Of a stretch of DNA of 60,664 bases, positions 6,791 through 15,680 are shown piece by piece. Source of the DNA: Wohlfahrtiimonas sp. G9077 (GTDB lineage Bacteria; Pseudomonadota; Gammaproteobacteria; Cardiobacteriales; Wohlfahrtiimonadaceae); NCBI RefSeq assembly GCF_002252155.1, contig NZ_NEFD01000009.1, positions 1 to 60,664 on the forward strand, in the 5' to 3' direction. Made by a program: the position numbers and the translations under genes. Numbering within the stretch: the stretch's first letter is position 1; the number at the start of each line of letters is the position of its first letter. The notes beneath the pieces are model-generated. The model was not told the DNA's origin. It did not search any database and was given only the letters and a program-made list of their open reading frames with translations.

Positions 6791-8647
6791 ATGACTCACG
6801 AATTAATGATTGTGTTAGGGCTGCTCCTTGCGGCCGTGATTGCATTTATGATCAACAAACCGCGCATGGATGTGGTTGCTGTGTGTGCGCTGCTTGCCTT
6901 GCCTGTAACAGGCAGCGTCACCCTTGATCAAGCGTTGGCCGGCTTTAGTGACACAAGTGTCATCATTGTGGCGGTGTTTTTCATCATTGGTGATGGCCTT
7001 GTGCGCACAGGCGTTGCTTTTCGCGTGGGTGACTGGCTGATTCGCCAATCTAAAAACAGTGAAACACGACTCATTGTATTGTTGATGTTGTCGGTGGCGA
7101 TTTTAGGCTCCGTGATGAGCTCAACAGGGATTGTGGCAATTTTCATTCCGATTGTGCTGAGCATTGCGGCAAAAATGAAGGCAGATGTCCGTCGATTGAT
7201 GATGCCGCTCAGTTTTGCAGGGCTCATCAGTGGCATGATGACGTTGGTGGCAACGCCGCCAAACTTAGTTGTATCTGGGCAATTGCAGTTGTCAGGTCAC
7301 GCGGGCTTTGAGTTTTTCTCATTCACACCGATTGGCTTAATGGTGCTCATCGTTGGTGTTGTGTACATGTTGTTTGCCCGCCGTTTGCTTGGGAAAAAAG
7401 CCGATGAAGCGACTAAAAAATCTCGTAAATCCCGCGTGGACATTGACTATTTAGTGAGTGAATATCAACTCAAAGGGCGCAATCACCGCGCGAGCGTTGG
7501 GAAAGATTCACCTTTAGTGGGGCGAAGATTGTCAGACATGCACCTACGGGAAAAGCATGGGGCGAATATCATTGCCGTAGAGCGCCGTTTGAGCCGCTTT
7601 AAAAATGTGGTGCTCGATGCTGTGCCGGATCGGATCATTCAAGAAAATGACATTTTGCTCTTTGACTTTTTCTATCCTGAAAAGATCAATCAATTTTGTT
7701 TAGAGTTTCATTTGATGTCGTTGCCGCTATTGAGCAGCTACTTCAATGAGCATGCGCGCGAAATTGGCATGGTGGAAGTGACGATTCATCCGGACTCACA
7801 ACTCATTGATAAAACCATTTTAGAAAATGCCTTTCGCACCAATTACAATCTCAACGTGATCGGGTTGCGACGTCAAGGCAAAATTGTGGAAAATGAGCTG
7901 TTAGATGAGCGCTTAAAGCAGGGCGATACATTGTTGGTCATCGGGATGTGGAAGGCGATTCGTCAATTACAATCCTTAAAAGATGATTTTGTGGTGCTCA
8001 CCATTCCGGCAGAAGTGGATGAAGTGGCGCCGGCCATGGAAAAAGCACCTTATGCTGTGGTGGCGCTGTTGATCACGGTGGGATTGATGATTTCCGGAAT
8101 TTTTCCAACAGTGCTTGTGGCGATTTTTGGAGCGCTGTTAATGGGCGTATTTGGCTGCATTACGATGGACAGTGCTTATAAATCCATCCATTGGCAAAGC
8201 ATTATCCTGATTGTAGGGATGTTTCCTTTTGCCATTGCCCTACAAAACACAGGCGGTGTGGATTTAGCGGTTAAATTTTTATTAGAGATCAGCGGGGATG
8301 CGAGTCCACGGATTTTATTGATGATTCTCTTTGGTGTCACGGCGCTCACCGGGCTCTTTATTTCCAATACCGCCACAGCGGTTTTATTGGCACCGATCGC
8401 CATTCAAACAGCATCAGTGCTTGGTTTATCCCCGTATCCATTTGCCATGATTGTGGCCATTGCCTCATCGGCCGCTTTCATTACGCCAGTGTCATCACCT
8501 GTTAATACTTTGGTAATCGCGCCGGGTAATTACAGCTTTGGGGACTTTGTGAAGGTCGGTTTACCTTTTGCGATGATTGTGATGTTGATTGCTGTGCTTT
8601 TCGTTCCGCTCCTCTTTCCGTTATCATTGAGTCCTGTCTCACCTTAA
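6791..8647 (+). CDS. SLC13/DASS-type anion permease with two RCK-C domains
   Basis: A 618-residue inner-membrane carrier. Hydrophobic helices occupy about residues 1-205 and 415-610. Between them (about 220-400) lie two TrkA-C-like soluble domains, each with a 'lv G rrl ... I..i.R' pattern (SPLVGRRLSDMHLREKHGANIIAVERR and SQLIDKTILENAFRTNYNLNVIGLRRQGK). This layout is that of SLC13-like sodium/anion symporters of the CitM/ArsB clan. Duplicated helix-loop motifs SNTATAVLLAPIAI and ISSAAFITPVSSPVNTLV resemble the substrate-binding loops. Substrate (sulfate, dicarboxylate or other) is not predictable. The yqhD-like gene starts 15 bases downstream, so the two may be co-transcribed. Confidence 0.82.
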   Translation: MTHELMIVLGLLLAAVIAFMINKPRMDVVAVCALLALPVTGSVTLDQALAGFSDTSVIIVAVFFIIGDGLVRTGVAFRVGDWLIRQSKNSETRLIVLLMLSVAILGSVMSSTGIVAIFIPIVLSIAAKMKADVRRLMMPLSFAGLISGMMTLVATPPNLVVSGQLQLSGHAGFEFFSFTPIGLMVLIVGVVYMLFARRLLGKKADEATKKSRKSRVDIDYLVSEYQLKGRNHRASVGKDSPLVGRRLSDMHLREKHGANIIAVERRLSRFKNVVLDAVPDRIIQENDILLFDFFYPEKINQFCLEFHLMSLPLLSSYFNEHAREIGMVEVTIHPDSQLIDKTILENAFRTNYNLNVIGLRRQGKIVENELLDERLKQGDTLLVIGMWKAIRQLQSLKDDFVVLTIPAEVDEVAPAMEKAPYAVVALLITVGLMISGIFPTVLVAIFGALLMGVFGCITMDSAYKSIHWQSIILIVGMFPFAIALQNTGGVDLAVKFLLEISGDASPRILLMILFGVTALTGLFISNTATAVLLAPIAIQTASVLGLSPYPFAMIVAIASSAAFITPVSSPVNTLVIAPGNYSFGDFVKVGLPFAMIVMLIAVLFVPLLFPLSLSPVSP

Positions 8648-8662
8648 ATTGAGGAAACATTG

Positions 8663-9820
8663 ATGAACAATTTTATGTATGCCAATCCCACTGAGATCAT
8701 TTTTGGTCAAGGGATGATTGAAAAACTCAAAGATGTGGTGCCAAAATCGGCACGCGTGTTGATGATTTATGGCGGCGGGAGCATTTTGCGTAATGGCGTG
8801 TATGATCAAGTGAAGGCCGCTTTGAGTGCGCATGAAGTGGTTGAGTTTGCAGGCATTGAGCCAAATCCACATTATGAAACGTGCTTAAAGGCTGTGGCAT
8901 GCATTCATGCACAAAACATTGACTTTTTGCTCGCGGTGGGCGGTGGTTCTGTGCTTGATGCCACCAAATTCATTGCAGCAGCTGCCTGTTATCAGGGGGA
9001 TGATCCTTGGCAAATTTTGGTGGATCGCGGTAGCAGCATTGATCAAGCGTTACCGTTTGGTGCGGTGATGACATTGCCCGCGACAGGTTCGGAGATGAAT
9101 GATGGTGGCGTCATCACGCGTGCCGCAACACAAGAGAAATTATCGTTTTCCAGTGCGCACACTTTTCCAAAATTCTCTGTGCTGGATCCATTGACCACAT
9201 ATACACTGCCAAAACGCCAATTGGCCAATGGATTGGTGGATGCATTCATTCATGTGATGGAGCAATATTTAACCGATCAACATCAAGCCTTGGTACAAGA
9301 TTATATGGCAGAAGCGGTGGTGAAGGTATTGATTGAAACCTCAGATGCCATCATTCATCAAGCACCGGAATACAATTCGCGCGCCAATTTTATGTGGGCG
9401 GCCACCTGGGCGCTCAATGGTTGGATTGGAGTGGGCGTGCCCAATGACTGGGCAACGCATGCCATTGGGCATGAATTGACGGCATTGTATGGATTGGATC
9501 ATGCACAAACGTTAGCCATTGTGTTACCGGGCGTGATGGTGATGGAAAAAGACCACAAAGCCCGTAAGATCATGCAACTTGGGCGCAATGTGTTTGGCAT
9601 TCATGAAACAAATGATGATGGGCAAATCACGCAAACCATTGCGGCGGTTGAAGCATGGTTTGACAGCGTTGGTATGAAAACGCGCTTGAGTGATTATGGG
9701 CTAGATGCCACAGCCATCGATATCATTTGTGCCCGCTTTGCTGAGCGAGGCTGGCAGCTCGGGGAGCATCAATCGATTGATGCTGAGCGCGTGCGTGAGA
9801 TTTTAACGTTGCGTCTATAA
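8663..9820 (+). CDS. yqhD: YqhD-type NADPH-dependent aldehyde/alcohol dehydrogenase
   Basis: An iron-containing alcohol dehydrogenase of the YqhD/butanol dehydrogenase group, 385 residues. It has the nucleotide-binding GGGSVLDATKF, the LPATGSEMNDGGVIT segment and metal ligands in GLVDAFIHVMEQY (Asp, His) and AIGHELTALYGLDHAQT (two His). YqhD reduces short aldehydes, including those from lipid peroxidation. The ATG at 8663 follows GAGGA with 7 bases spacing; a TTG one codon earlier is rejected. It is convergent with gldA across a shared terminator, placing two metal-dependent polyol/aldehyde enzymes side by side. Confidence 0.87.
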   Translation: MNNFMYANPTEIIFGQGMIEKLKDVVPKSARVLMIYGGGSILRNGVYDQVKAALSAHEVVEFAGIEPNPHYETCLKAVACIHAQNIDFLLAVGGGSVLDATKFIAAAACYQGDDPWQILVDRGSSIDQALPFGAVMTLPATGSEMNDGGVITRAATQEKLSFSSAHTFPKFSVLDPLTTYTLPKRQLANGLVDAFIHVMEQYLTDQHQALVQDYMAEAVVKVLIETSDAIIHQAPEYNSRANFMWAATWALNGWIGVGVPNDWATHAIGHELTALYGLDHAQTLAIVLPGVMVMEKDHKARKIMQLGRNVFGIHETNDDGQITQTIAAVEAWFDSVGMKTRLSDYGLDATAIDIICARFAERGWQLGEHQSIDAERVREILTLRL

Positions 9821-9825
9821 TGAAA

Positions 9826-9851
9826 AAAAGCCCTGTATTGACAGGGCTTTT
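9826..9851. terminator. Bidirectional terminator between yqhD and gldA
   Basis: AAAAGCCCTGT and ACAGGGCTTTT form an 11-bp stem with an ATTG loop; T-runs exist on both strands, so it can serve both convergent genes. Confidence 0.9.
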
Positions 9852-9868
9852 GACATCAAAGGATGATT

Positions 9869-10981
9869 TTAAATGTCTTCATTGCGCCATGCGCGCCCGA
9901 GTCGATCGGCTGTTAACAGTGCGGCATAGACATCTTCCACTTTAACTTCAAATGGCATGTTGTGGATGGTTTCACCCTTTGCACAGCTTAACTCAGCGGC
10001 TGCATGCAATAATTCATGATAATTTGGCGCATCCATTGTTAAGCCAAGCTCCGCTAAGGTCACCGGCAAGCCCACTTGTGTACAAAAATCGAGCACTTCC
10101 TCGATCTCTTCCATCGGGCTGTTTTCAAGCACCAATTGCACCAATGTACCAAAGGCCACTTTTTCACCATGATAACGATCATGGCACGCTTCAATCACCG
10201 TTAAACCATTGTGAATGGCATGTGCTGCCGCTAAGCCTGCGCTTTCAAAGCCTAACCCACTGAGGAGCGTATTGGCCTCGACAATGTTTTCCACGGCTTT
10301 GGTGCTCACTTTATTTTCCACCGCCAATTTGGCCTTCAATCCTTCTTCAAGCAGGGTTTCATAGCATAAAGTGGCCAGTGACATTGCCGCTAATGAAGTG
10401 AGCCCGCCTGCCATGGTGGTTTTTTGTGCCTCTGAGCAGCTTCTGGCTTCAAAATAAGTGGCAAGCGCATCGCCCATGCCTGCCACAAATAGACGCACGG
10501 GTGCATTGGCAATGATGCGCGTATCCATCAATACAACATCAGGATTTTTAGGGTAGAGCAGATAGCTCTCAAACTCGCCATTATCTGTATAGATGACAGA
10601 GAGCGCGCTTGTTGGCGCATCGGTTGAGGCAATGGTGGGTGCAATGATGATGGGTGCATGACCATAATGGGCCACAGCCTTGGCGGCATCTAAGGTTTTA
10701 CCGCCACCAATGCCAACCACAATGTCCGCGCCGCTCTGTTGAAAGGCAGCACTTAAGCGATCGATCTCTTTTGCTGAGCATTCGCCCTGAAAGATCGCTT
10801 CACTGTAAGGAATGTTTTGGGATTGACAACTTTTTTCCACAATCTCTTTGACAAGGCCAAAGACAAATTCATCGGCAATCACGAAGGCTTTTTTGCCAAG
10901 CGGTGCAATGTAATCTGCGATGGCGGCAAGGGCATCAGGACCTTGAACATATTTACCGGGGGATTGTAATACTTTTAGCAT
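9869..10981 (-). CDS. gldA: Glycerol dehydrogenase
   Basis: A 370-residue NAD-dependent, zinc-requiring polyol dehydrogenase. GIGGGKTLDAAKA (about residue 91-103) binds NAD. Zinc ligands are seen in GMGDALATYFEA (Asp), AAHAIHNGLT (His) and CHDRYHGEKVAFG (His). It oxidises glycerol to dihydroxyacetone and can reduce other ketones or aldehydes. The length is that of E. coli GldA (367). A strong AAGGAG lies 6 bases before the start. No dihydroxyacetone kinase genes are adjacent, so it stands alone as a single-gene unit in this window. Confidence 0.92.
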   Translation of the reverse strand: MLKVLQSPGKYVQGPDALAAIADYIAPLGKKAFVIADEFVFGLVKEIVEKSCQSQNIPYSEAIFQGECSAKEIDRLSAAFQQSGADIVVGIGGGKTLDAAKAVAHYGHAPIIIAPTIASTDAPTSALSVIYTDNGEFESYLLYPKNPDVVLMDTRIIANAPVRLFVAGMGDALATYFEARSCSEAQKTTMAGGLTSLAAMSLATLCYETLLEEGLKAKLAVENKVSTKAVENIVEANTLLSGLGFESAGLAAAHAIHNGLTVIEACHDRYHGEKVAFGTLVQLVLENSPMEEIEEVLDFCTQVGLPVTLAELGLTMDAPNYHELLHAAAELSCAKGETIHNMPFEVKVEDVYAALLTADRLGRAWRNEDI

Positions 10982-11158
10982 ACGAAGCTCCTTATGTTTA
11001 TGTTGTTGTATCGATGTGAATCGTGTTGCAACTTTGTTGTGACTTCAATTTCAGTATAACAGATCTGTGTGACAAATTTGAGTTCGAGGAATGATGGTTT
11101 AATTTTGGTAGCCGATCGGTTATATTGAGATCATTTTGTTCAATCTGGAGTGAATCAC

Positions 11159-11680
11159 GTGAATCTACTAACAAAAAGAGTGATGCTTGCAACGATGGTT
11201 GCCGCCTCTGTGAATTTAGCGAATGCTTGGCAATTAGAGGTGTCCGCAGGGCACACCGGGCAAAGTGAAAATACATTTCGCATTGGCGCAAGATCGCCTT
11301 GGGAAGGGAAATATTTTGACACATCTGTGGGTTATTTATCAGGTTATTGGGATGTGGCGTACACTTATTGGGAAAAAGGCAAATATGGTAAAGATGTGAG
11401 CTCGATCTCTTTAAGTCCCGTGTTAACCTATAACTTTTATACGGGGAGCGGTATGGAGCCCTTTATTGAATTGGGGGTTGGGATCGCGGCGTTTTCGAAA
11501 ACCAAAGTGGGGGATCAAAATCTAGGCAGCAGTGTGAATTTTGAGGATCGCATTGGAATAGGGGCAACCATTGGCGCACACACTTTTGGTGCACGCGCCA
11601 TCCACTATTCAAATGCGGGCTTGAAAAGGCCCAATGAAGGCATTGAGAGCTATGCGCTCTATTATGCTTATGAGTTTTAA
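11159..11680 (+). CDS. pagL: Lipid A 3-O-deacylase PagL
   Basis: An outer-membrane beta-barrel enzyme that removes the 3-O-acyl chain of lipid A. The signal peptide covers residues 1-23, ending ANA before WQLEVSAG. The catalytic triad is present with the exact PagL spacing: His149, Ser151 (RAIHYSNAGL) and Glu163 (NEGIES), and the chain ends in YEF. The GTG at 11159 is preferred because GGAG at 11147-11150 lies 8 bases before it; a GTG at 11150 overlaps that ribosome site. Other lipid A and envelope genes in the window (lpxC, lapAB) are not linked to it. Confidence 0.9.
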   Translation: MNLLTKRVMLATMVAASVNLANAWQLEVSAGHTGQSENTFRIGARSPWEGKYFDTSVGYLSGYWDVAYTYWEKGKYGKDVSSISLSPVLTYNFYTGSGMEPFIELGVGIAAFSKTKVGDQNLGSSVNFEDRIGIGATIGAHTFGARAIHYSNAGLKRPNEGIESYALYYAYEF

Positions 11681-11701
11681 CCATCCGTGGAGGATTGAGA
11701 G

Positions 11702-12250
11702 ATGAAATACGCAAACCCAATCATTGTATTTGTCGATGTACAAGAGAAACTCACACAAGTGATGCACAATCAAGATGAACTTGTGCCACAACTTGAAAAA
11801 TTACTCAAAGGCGCACAAATCTTGGATGTGCCTGTTTTATGGTTAGAGCAATATCCTCAAGGCTTAGGGGAAACGGTGGGCTCTTTAAAAGAGATTTTAG
11901 TGGCAGGTGGGTATTCCCCCATCATTAAAAATTGTTTCAGTGCGATGGGTTCAGCTGAGTTTCGCCGTGCATTGGCAGAATCAGGGGCAGATCATGTGTT
12001 GCTTGCAGGCATTGAATCCCATGTGTGCGTCTTTCAAACCGCGCGTGATTTATTGTTAGAAGAGAATGATGTGACGGTAGATGTGGTGGTCGATTGTGTC
12101 TCTTCACGCACAAAAGAGAACAAAGAGATTGGCATTGATCGCATGGTCGGTTATGGCGCCGGCGTGACATCATTAGAATCTTTGCTGTTTGAATTGTTAG
12201 AAACGGCAGAACATCCGAAGTTTAAAGAGATCAGCCGTTTAATTAAATAA
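11702..12250 (+). CDS. Isochorismatase-family cysteine hydrolase
   Basis: A 182-residue alpha/beta hydrolase of the isochorismatase superfamily. The expected triad can be read: Asp12 in FVDVQEKL, a Lys in PIIKNCFSAM, and the nucleophile Cys in GIESHVCVFQTARDL, with the cis-peptide-like GIESH preceding it. It is closest in style to YcaC-like single-domain hydrolases, whose substrates (amides, nicotinamide derivatives) are mostly unknown. GGAGG sits just before the ATG. It starts 21 bases after pagL and may share its transcript; a terminator follows. Confidence 0.85.
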   Translation: MKYANPIIVFVDVQEKLTQVMHNQDELVPQLEKLLKGAQILDVPVLWLEQYPQGLGETVGSLKEILVAGGYSPIIKNCFSAMGSAEFRRALAESGADHVLLAGIESHVCVFQTARDLLLEENDVTVDVVVDCVSSRTKENKEIGIDRMVGYGAGVTSLESLLFELLETAEHPKFKEISRLIK

Positions 12251-12265
12251 TAAAGCGCATGAACG

Positions 12266-12300
12266 ATCGCCGCATAAGGGCTGCCTGATGCGGCGATTTT
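12266..12300 (+). terminator. Rho-independent terminator after the isochorismatase-like gene
   Basis: ATCGCCGCAT pairs with ATGCGGCGAT across a 12-base loop and is followed by TTT. The T-run is short. Confidence 0.65.
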
Positions 12301-12327
12301 ATGAAAAATTGTTTTAAATCATTTTTA

Positions 12328-12355
12328 TTGAAGTTGTGCTTTTAAATGGTAGGAT
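12328..12355 (+). promoter_or_regulatory. Possible sigma-70 promoter of yfeX
   Basis: TTGAAG (12328-12333) and TAGGAT (12350-12355) are separated by 16 bases, about 55 bases before the yfeX start and after the upstream terminator. Confidence 0.4.
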
Positions 12356-12409
12356 CATCCCCATAATATGAGTTATCACATAGCAATAATGATCTTTTGG
12401 AGTGAATGA

Positions 12410-13330
12410 ATGAGCGAATTGAATTATCAAGATGGCATGGTTGTGGAAAATCGAGATCATGCCATTTTTATTGAAGCAAATTTTAAAACAGAGGATATGG
12501 ATGCCATCAAAGATGCCATCGCTGAGTTTATGGCGCGCATTCGCTCATACAAAACCCGTTATGGTCACATGGGCATTGCCTCTGTGATGGCATTTGGCCA
12601 ACAAGCATGGAAAAAATTATCCGGCAATGATGACAGTGCCCCTGAATTATTTGATCTCACAGATAAAGCCCATGGCATGGTCGCCGGTACGCAGCGCGAT
12701 CTCTTTGTGCATTTAGTGTCAAACGAACATAAAATGAATTTCACACTTGCCCAAGAATTTGTCCGTATCTTTAAAGATGTGGTGACGATTGAAGAAGAAG
12801 TGCATGGTTTTCGTTGGTTAGATGCGCGTGATTTAGGCGGTTTTGTCGATGGCACAGAAAATCCTAAAGGCATACAGGATCGCGTGGATGTTGCGGTCAT
12901 CAATGATGGCATCGATGCGGGCGGCAGCTACGTGATTGCCCAACGTTGGGAACATCATTTAGAGCAGTTTCACCACTTAGATTTAGCCACACAAGAGGGC
13001 ACCTTTGGGCGCACAAAACAAGATGACATCGAAATGGGTGATGATGAAAAACCTGTCGGTGCACACACAGAGCGAGTGGTGATTGAAGAAGATGGCGAGG
13101 AGCTTGAAATCGTACGTCAAAGCTTGCCCTATGGTCAAGCAAGCGGCAAACATGGTTTATATTTTGTGGGTTATTGCGCGCATTTGACGGCGATTGATGC
13201 GATGCTCACCAATATGTGTGGTGAAAAAGATGAGCATTTTGATCGTATGTTCTGTTACACCCATGCGGTGACCGGCAGTTATCTGTATGCACCCTCGGTG
13301 GATCAATTAGATGCCTTAGGGGATGATTAA
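12410..13330 (+). CDS. yfeX: Dye-decolorizing haem peroxidase YfeX
   Basis: A 306-residue cytosolic DyP-type peroxidase. The family motif GFVDGTENP (about residues 144-152), GGSYVIAQRWEHHLEQF, FGRTK and the late RQSLPYGQASGKHGLYFVGYCA block run parallel to E. coli YfeX over the whole length. The distal Asp of GFVDG and the proximal His in GAHTERV are present. There is no signal peptide, which separates it from the exported EfeB group. YfeX oxidises porphyrinogens and has been discussed as acting on haem; that role is known for the family, not shown here. GGAG precedes the ATG. Confidence 0.93.
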   Translation: MSELNYQDGMVVENRDHAIFIEANFKTEDMDAIKDAIAEFMARIRSYKTRYGHMGIASVMAFGQQAWKKLSGNDDSAPELFDLTDKAHGMVAGTQRDLFVHLVSNEHKMNFTLAQEFVRIFKDVVTIEEEVHGFRWLDARDLGGFVDGTENPKGIQDRVDVAVINDGIDAGGSYVIAQRWEHHLEQFHHLDLATQEGTFGRTKQDDIEMGDDEKPVGAHTERVVIEEDGEELEIVRQSLPYGQASGKHGLYFVGYCAHLTAIDAMLTNMCGEKDEHFDRMFCYTHAVTGSYLYAPSVDQLDALGDD

Positions 13331-13450
13331 ACATTGTACGAATCGGATTTATCCCTTCTCATTTCTCAGAATCTGTATTAATGTGAAGGGTAAGTAACAG
13401 CTACACAGTCACAACAAAACGTTTCAACGTCGATTATAAAAGGAGTAGTT

Positions 13451-13792
13451 ATGAACATTAACATTACTGGTGATGGTTTAGAATTAACCGCTGCAATCCA
13501 AGAACATGTCAAAGAACGTTTAAGCAAAATCGAGCGCCATCGTGATCAAATCACTCAAGTGGACGTGGTGCTATCTGTGGAAAACAAACGCCAAAAAGCT
13601 GAAATCAGCATGAATGTTCCCCATGCGGCAGACATTAATGCAGAAGCTACAACCGATGATCTCTATGTATCGATTGATGAAGCCGTCAATAAGCTTGAAA
13701 AGCAATATCTGAAAATGAAAGATAAAGCGATGACGCTTCAACGTCAACGTCAAGAACACGAGAAAGAAGCACTTGAGACTGACGAAGAATAA
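13451..13792 (+). CDS. hpf: Ribosome hibernation-promoting factor (short form)
   Basis: A 113-residue HPF/YfiA-family protein. It starts MNINITGDGLELTAAIQEHVKERLSKIERH, the beta-alpha start of the family, and has the conserved NKLEKQYLKMKDK helix near the end. It lacks the C-terminal dimerisation domain of long HPF and has an acidic tail (EKEALETDEE). It binds the 30S decoding region in stationary phase. In many gammaproteobacteria hpf follows rpoN; here it stands alone between yfeX and the cell-wall cluster, with a strong AAAGGAG ribosome site and its own terminator. Confidence 0.93.
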   Translation: MNINITGDGLELTAAIQEHVKERLSKIERHRDQITQVDVVLSVENKRQKAEISMNVPHAADINAEATTDDLYVSIDEAVNKLEKQYLKMKDKAMTLQRQRQEHEKEALETDEE

Positions 13793-13806
13793 TTGCACAT
13801 TCTCTT

Positions 13807-13845
13807 AAAACCTTAAAAATGGTACTCTGTTTTTAAGGTTTTTTT
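13807..13845 (+). terminator. hpf terminator
   Basis: AAAACCTTAAAAA pairs with TTTTTAAGGTTTT around a 10-base loop and continues into T. It separates hpf from the dcw run. Confidence 0.85.
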
Positions 13846-13867
13846 ATGCGCGTTAATTTTAGGAATC

Positions 13868-14317
13868 ATGAATAAAATCATCATCGGCTGTGGACTCTTG
13901 CTGTGCACAGCTTTGGGCATTTTTTGGCAAAGTCAGCACATTGCTTCTGTGCATGACCCTATGGCGCCGCGCCTTTGGCTAAAATCTCATCAGCGTCTTG
14001 ATGGGGCAAAGCGCACGTTAATCAGTGAGGATGCGCTATGCTTTAGTCAGGATGAATTTGCCAAAATTTTCTCAGTGGATAAAGATTCAGCGCAGTTGGC
14101 GCAATTTTGTGACAATTTGATTGAAAATCACCGAGATGGGTATAAAATTTCCGGCACTTGTCAAAATGTCTCGGCGCGCTTTTTTGTGAAGGTTTTACTG
14201 AAGCATCAGCCCCATCAAAAAGTGTGGCAACGGACGATTTTTGACAAAGATCATGCTGTATTGCAGCAAGAAACAATTACATTTAAAGAGCGAGGCGCTT
14301 GTCATGTTTCCGATTGA
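13868..14317 (+). CDS. Unknown exported or membrane-anchored protein ahead of murD
   Basis: A 149-residue protein with an N-terminal hydrophobic segment (residues 3-22, IIIGCGLLLCTALGIFW), either a signal peptide or an anchor. A Cys-containing periplasmic part follows (ALCFSQDEF, QFCDNL, SGTCQNV, GACHVSD). The spacing of Cys and a KISGTCQ segment faintly recall DUF3617-type periplasmic proteins, but I do not claim the family. A ribosome site (TTTTAGGAATC) precedes the ATG. Its 3' end overlaps murD by 14 bases, so it is the first gene of this dcw transcript and is translationally coupled to murD. Confidence 0.7.
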   Translation: MNKIIIGCGLLLCTALGIFWQSQHIASVHDPMAPRLWLKSHQRLDGAKRTLISEDALCFSQDEFAKIFSVDKDSAQLAQFCDNLIENHRDGYKISGTCQNVSARFFVKVLLKHQPHQKVWQRTIFDKDHAVLQQETITFKERGACHVSD

Positions 14318-15680
14318 GGAATCAGCTAAACATTTAGTGGTGGGTTTTGGGATCACGGGCTTATCTTTGGTCAAAGCCTTAAAAGAGCTTGGGGCAGCCC
14401 ATATCTATGCGATGGATTCAAGAGATGCACCGCCGAATCATTCAGAGATTGCAGCATTGGGTGCAGATTGTCATGTCGGTGGCTTTTGTGCAGCTTGGCT
14501 CGATGAGTGTGATTATTTATGGTTAAGTCCAGGTGTGCCGCTAGCAACGCCTGAATTGCAAAGTTGTTTAGCTCGTTTGCCACAAGATCACATCGGCGGA
14601 GACATTGAGCTTTTTGCGCATCTGACACAAGGTCAAACGATTGTGGGCATTACAGGGACAAATGGTAAAAGTACCGTGACAACATTGGTGGCGGACATTT
14701 TAGCGAAAGATGATCGCGCTGTATTTGTGGGCGGCAATCTGGGTGAACCTGCGCTCAATTTATGGTTAAACGCTAAGGCGCAAGGTGCCATTCAGCCTGT
14801 GTATGTGTTAGAGCTTTCAAGCTTTCAATTAGAAACCACAGAGCATTTAGATGTGACAGTGGCGGCGATTTTGAATTTAGCGCCGGATCATTTAGATCGC
14901 TATCGTGATTTTGACCATTATGCACATTCTAAATTTAAATTATTGCACATGGCCAAACAATCGGTGGTGAATGTAGATGATGCCTATTTAATGGATTATG
15001 TGTCTCATCAATCCTTGAGCACAACAACATTTAGCCTTAAAAATGATGCCGCCACTTGGCACATGCAATGGCAAAACGGATTGCCCATTGCCATTACCGA
15101 TGGTGACATCGCCATTGACCTTGCCAACATTAGCCTTGGCGGATTGCACAACTACGCAAATGTGATGGCCGCATGCGCCATTACCCGTGCCTTGGGTGTT
15201 AAAGAAGCGGCGCTTCGTGATGCCATTGCCCATTATCAAGCGTTGCCGCACCGCTGCGCATTGGTGGCTGTGATCGATGGCGTGCGTTATCACAATGACT
15301 CAAAGGCCACCAATTTACCCTCAACGGTTGCAGCCATTGAAGGATTTTTAGAGCCTAAATGGCTCATTTTAGGCGGCGTGACCAAAGATCAGGACTTTTC
15401 CGAATTAAAAACATTATTAGATGATGACAATATGCTTGGCGTGTATTTGATCGGTGAGGACATTTCCTCCATCACGCCGCACATTCCTGTCACGTGCGAG
15501 TCTGTTTATAGTCGTGATTTACAAAGTGCTGTCACAGCCATTGCAAAACGTGCCAAAGCAGGCGAAGTGGTGTTGTTTTCACCAGCCTGTGCAAGTTTTG
15601 ATCAATTCAAAAGTTTTAATGACCGTGGTGAGCATTTTGAGCGCTACGTTCGTGCATTAGTGAAGGAGCCTTATGTTTAA
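14304..15680 (+). CDS. murD: UDP-N-acetylmuramoylalanine--D-glutamate ligase
   Basis: Adds D-glutamate to UDP-MurNAc-L-Ala in the cytosol. The 458-residue product starts MFPIEESAKHLVVGFGITGLS with the N-terminal nucleotide-fold, has the Mur-ligase P-loop GTNGKST at 118-124, and NLAPDHLDRYRDFDHYAHSK and HNDSKATN motifs further on. The ATG at 14304 is chosen over the upstream 14241 because it has GAGG 8 bases before it and gives the normal MurD N-terminus. It overlaps the preceding gene by 14 bases and ftsW by 8. murD normally follows mraY; here it does not. Confidence 0.96.
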   Translation: MFPIEESAKHLVVGFGITGLSLVKALKELGAAHIYAMDSRDAPPNHSEIAALGADCHVGGFCAAWLDECDYLWLSPGVPLATPELQSCLARLPQDHIGGDIELFAHLTQGQTIVGITGTNGKSTVTTLVADILAKDDRAVFVGGNLGEPALNLWLNAKAQGAIQPVYVLELSSFQLETTEHLDVTVAAILNLAPDHLDRYRDFDHYAHSKFKLLHMAKQSVVNVDDAYLMDYVSHQSLSTTTFSLKNDAATWHMQWQNGLPIAITDGDIAIDLANISLGGLHNYANVMAACAITRALGVKEAALRDAIAHYQALPHRCALVAVIDGVRYHNDSKATNLPSTVAAIEGFLEPKWLILGGVTKDQDFSELKTLLDDDNMLGVYLIGEDISSITPHIPVTCESVYSRDLQSAVTAIAKRAKAGEVVLFSPACASFDQFKSFNDRGEHFERYVRALVKEPYV

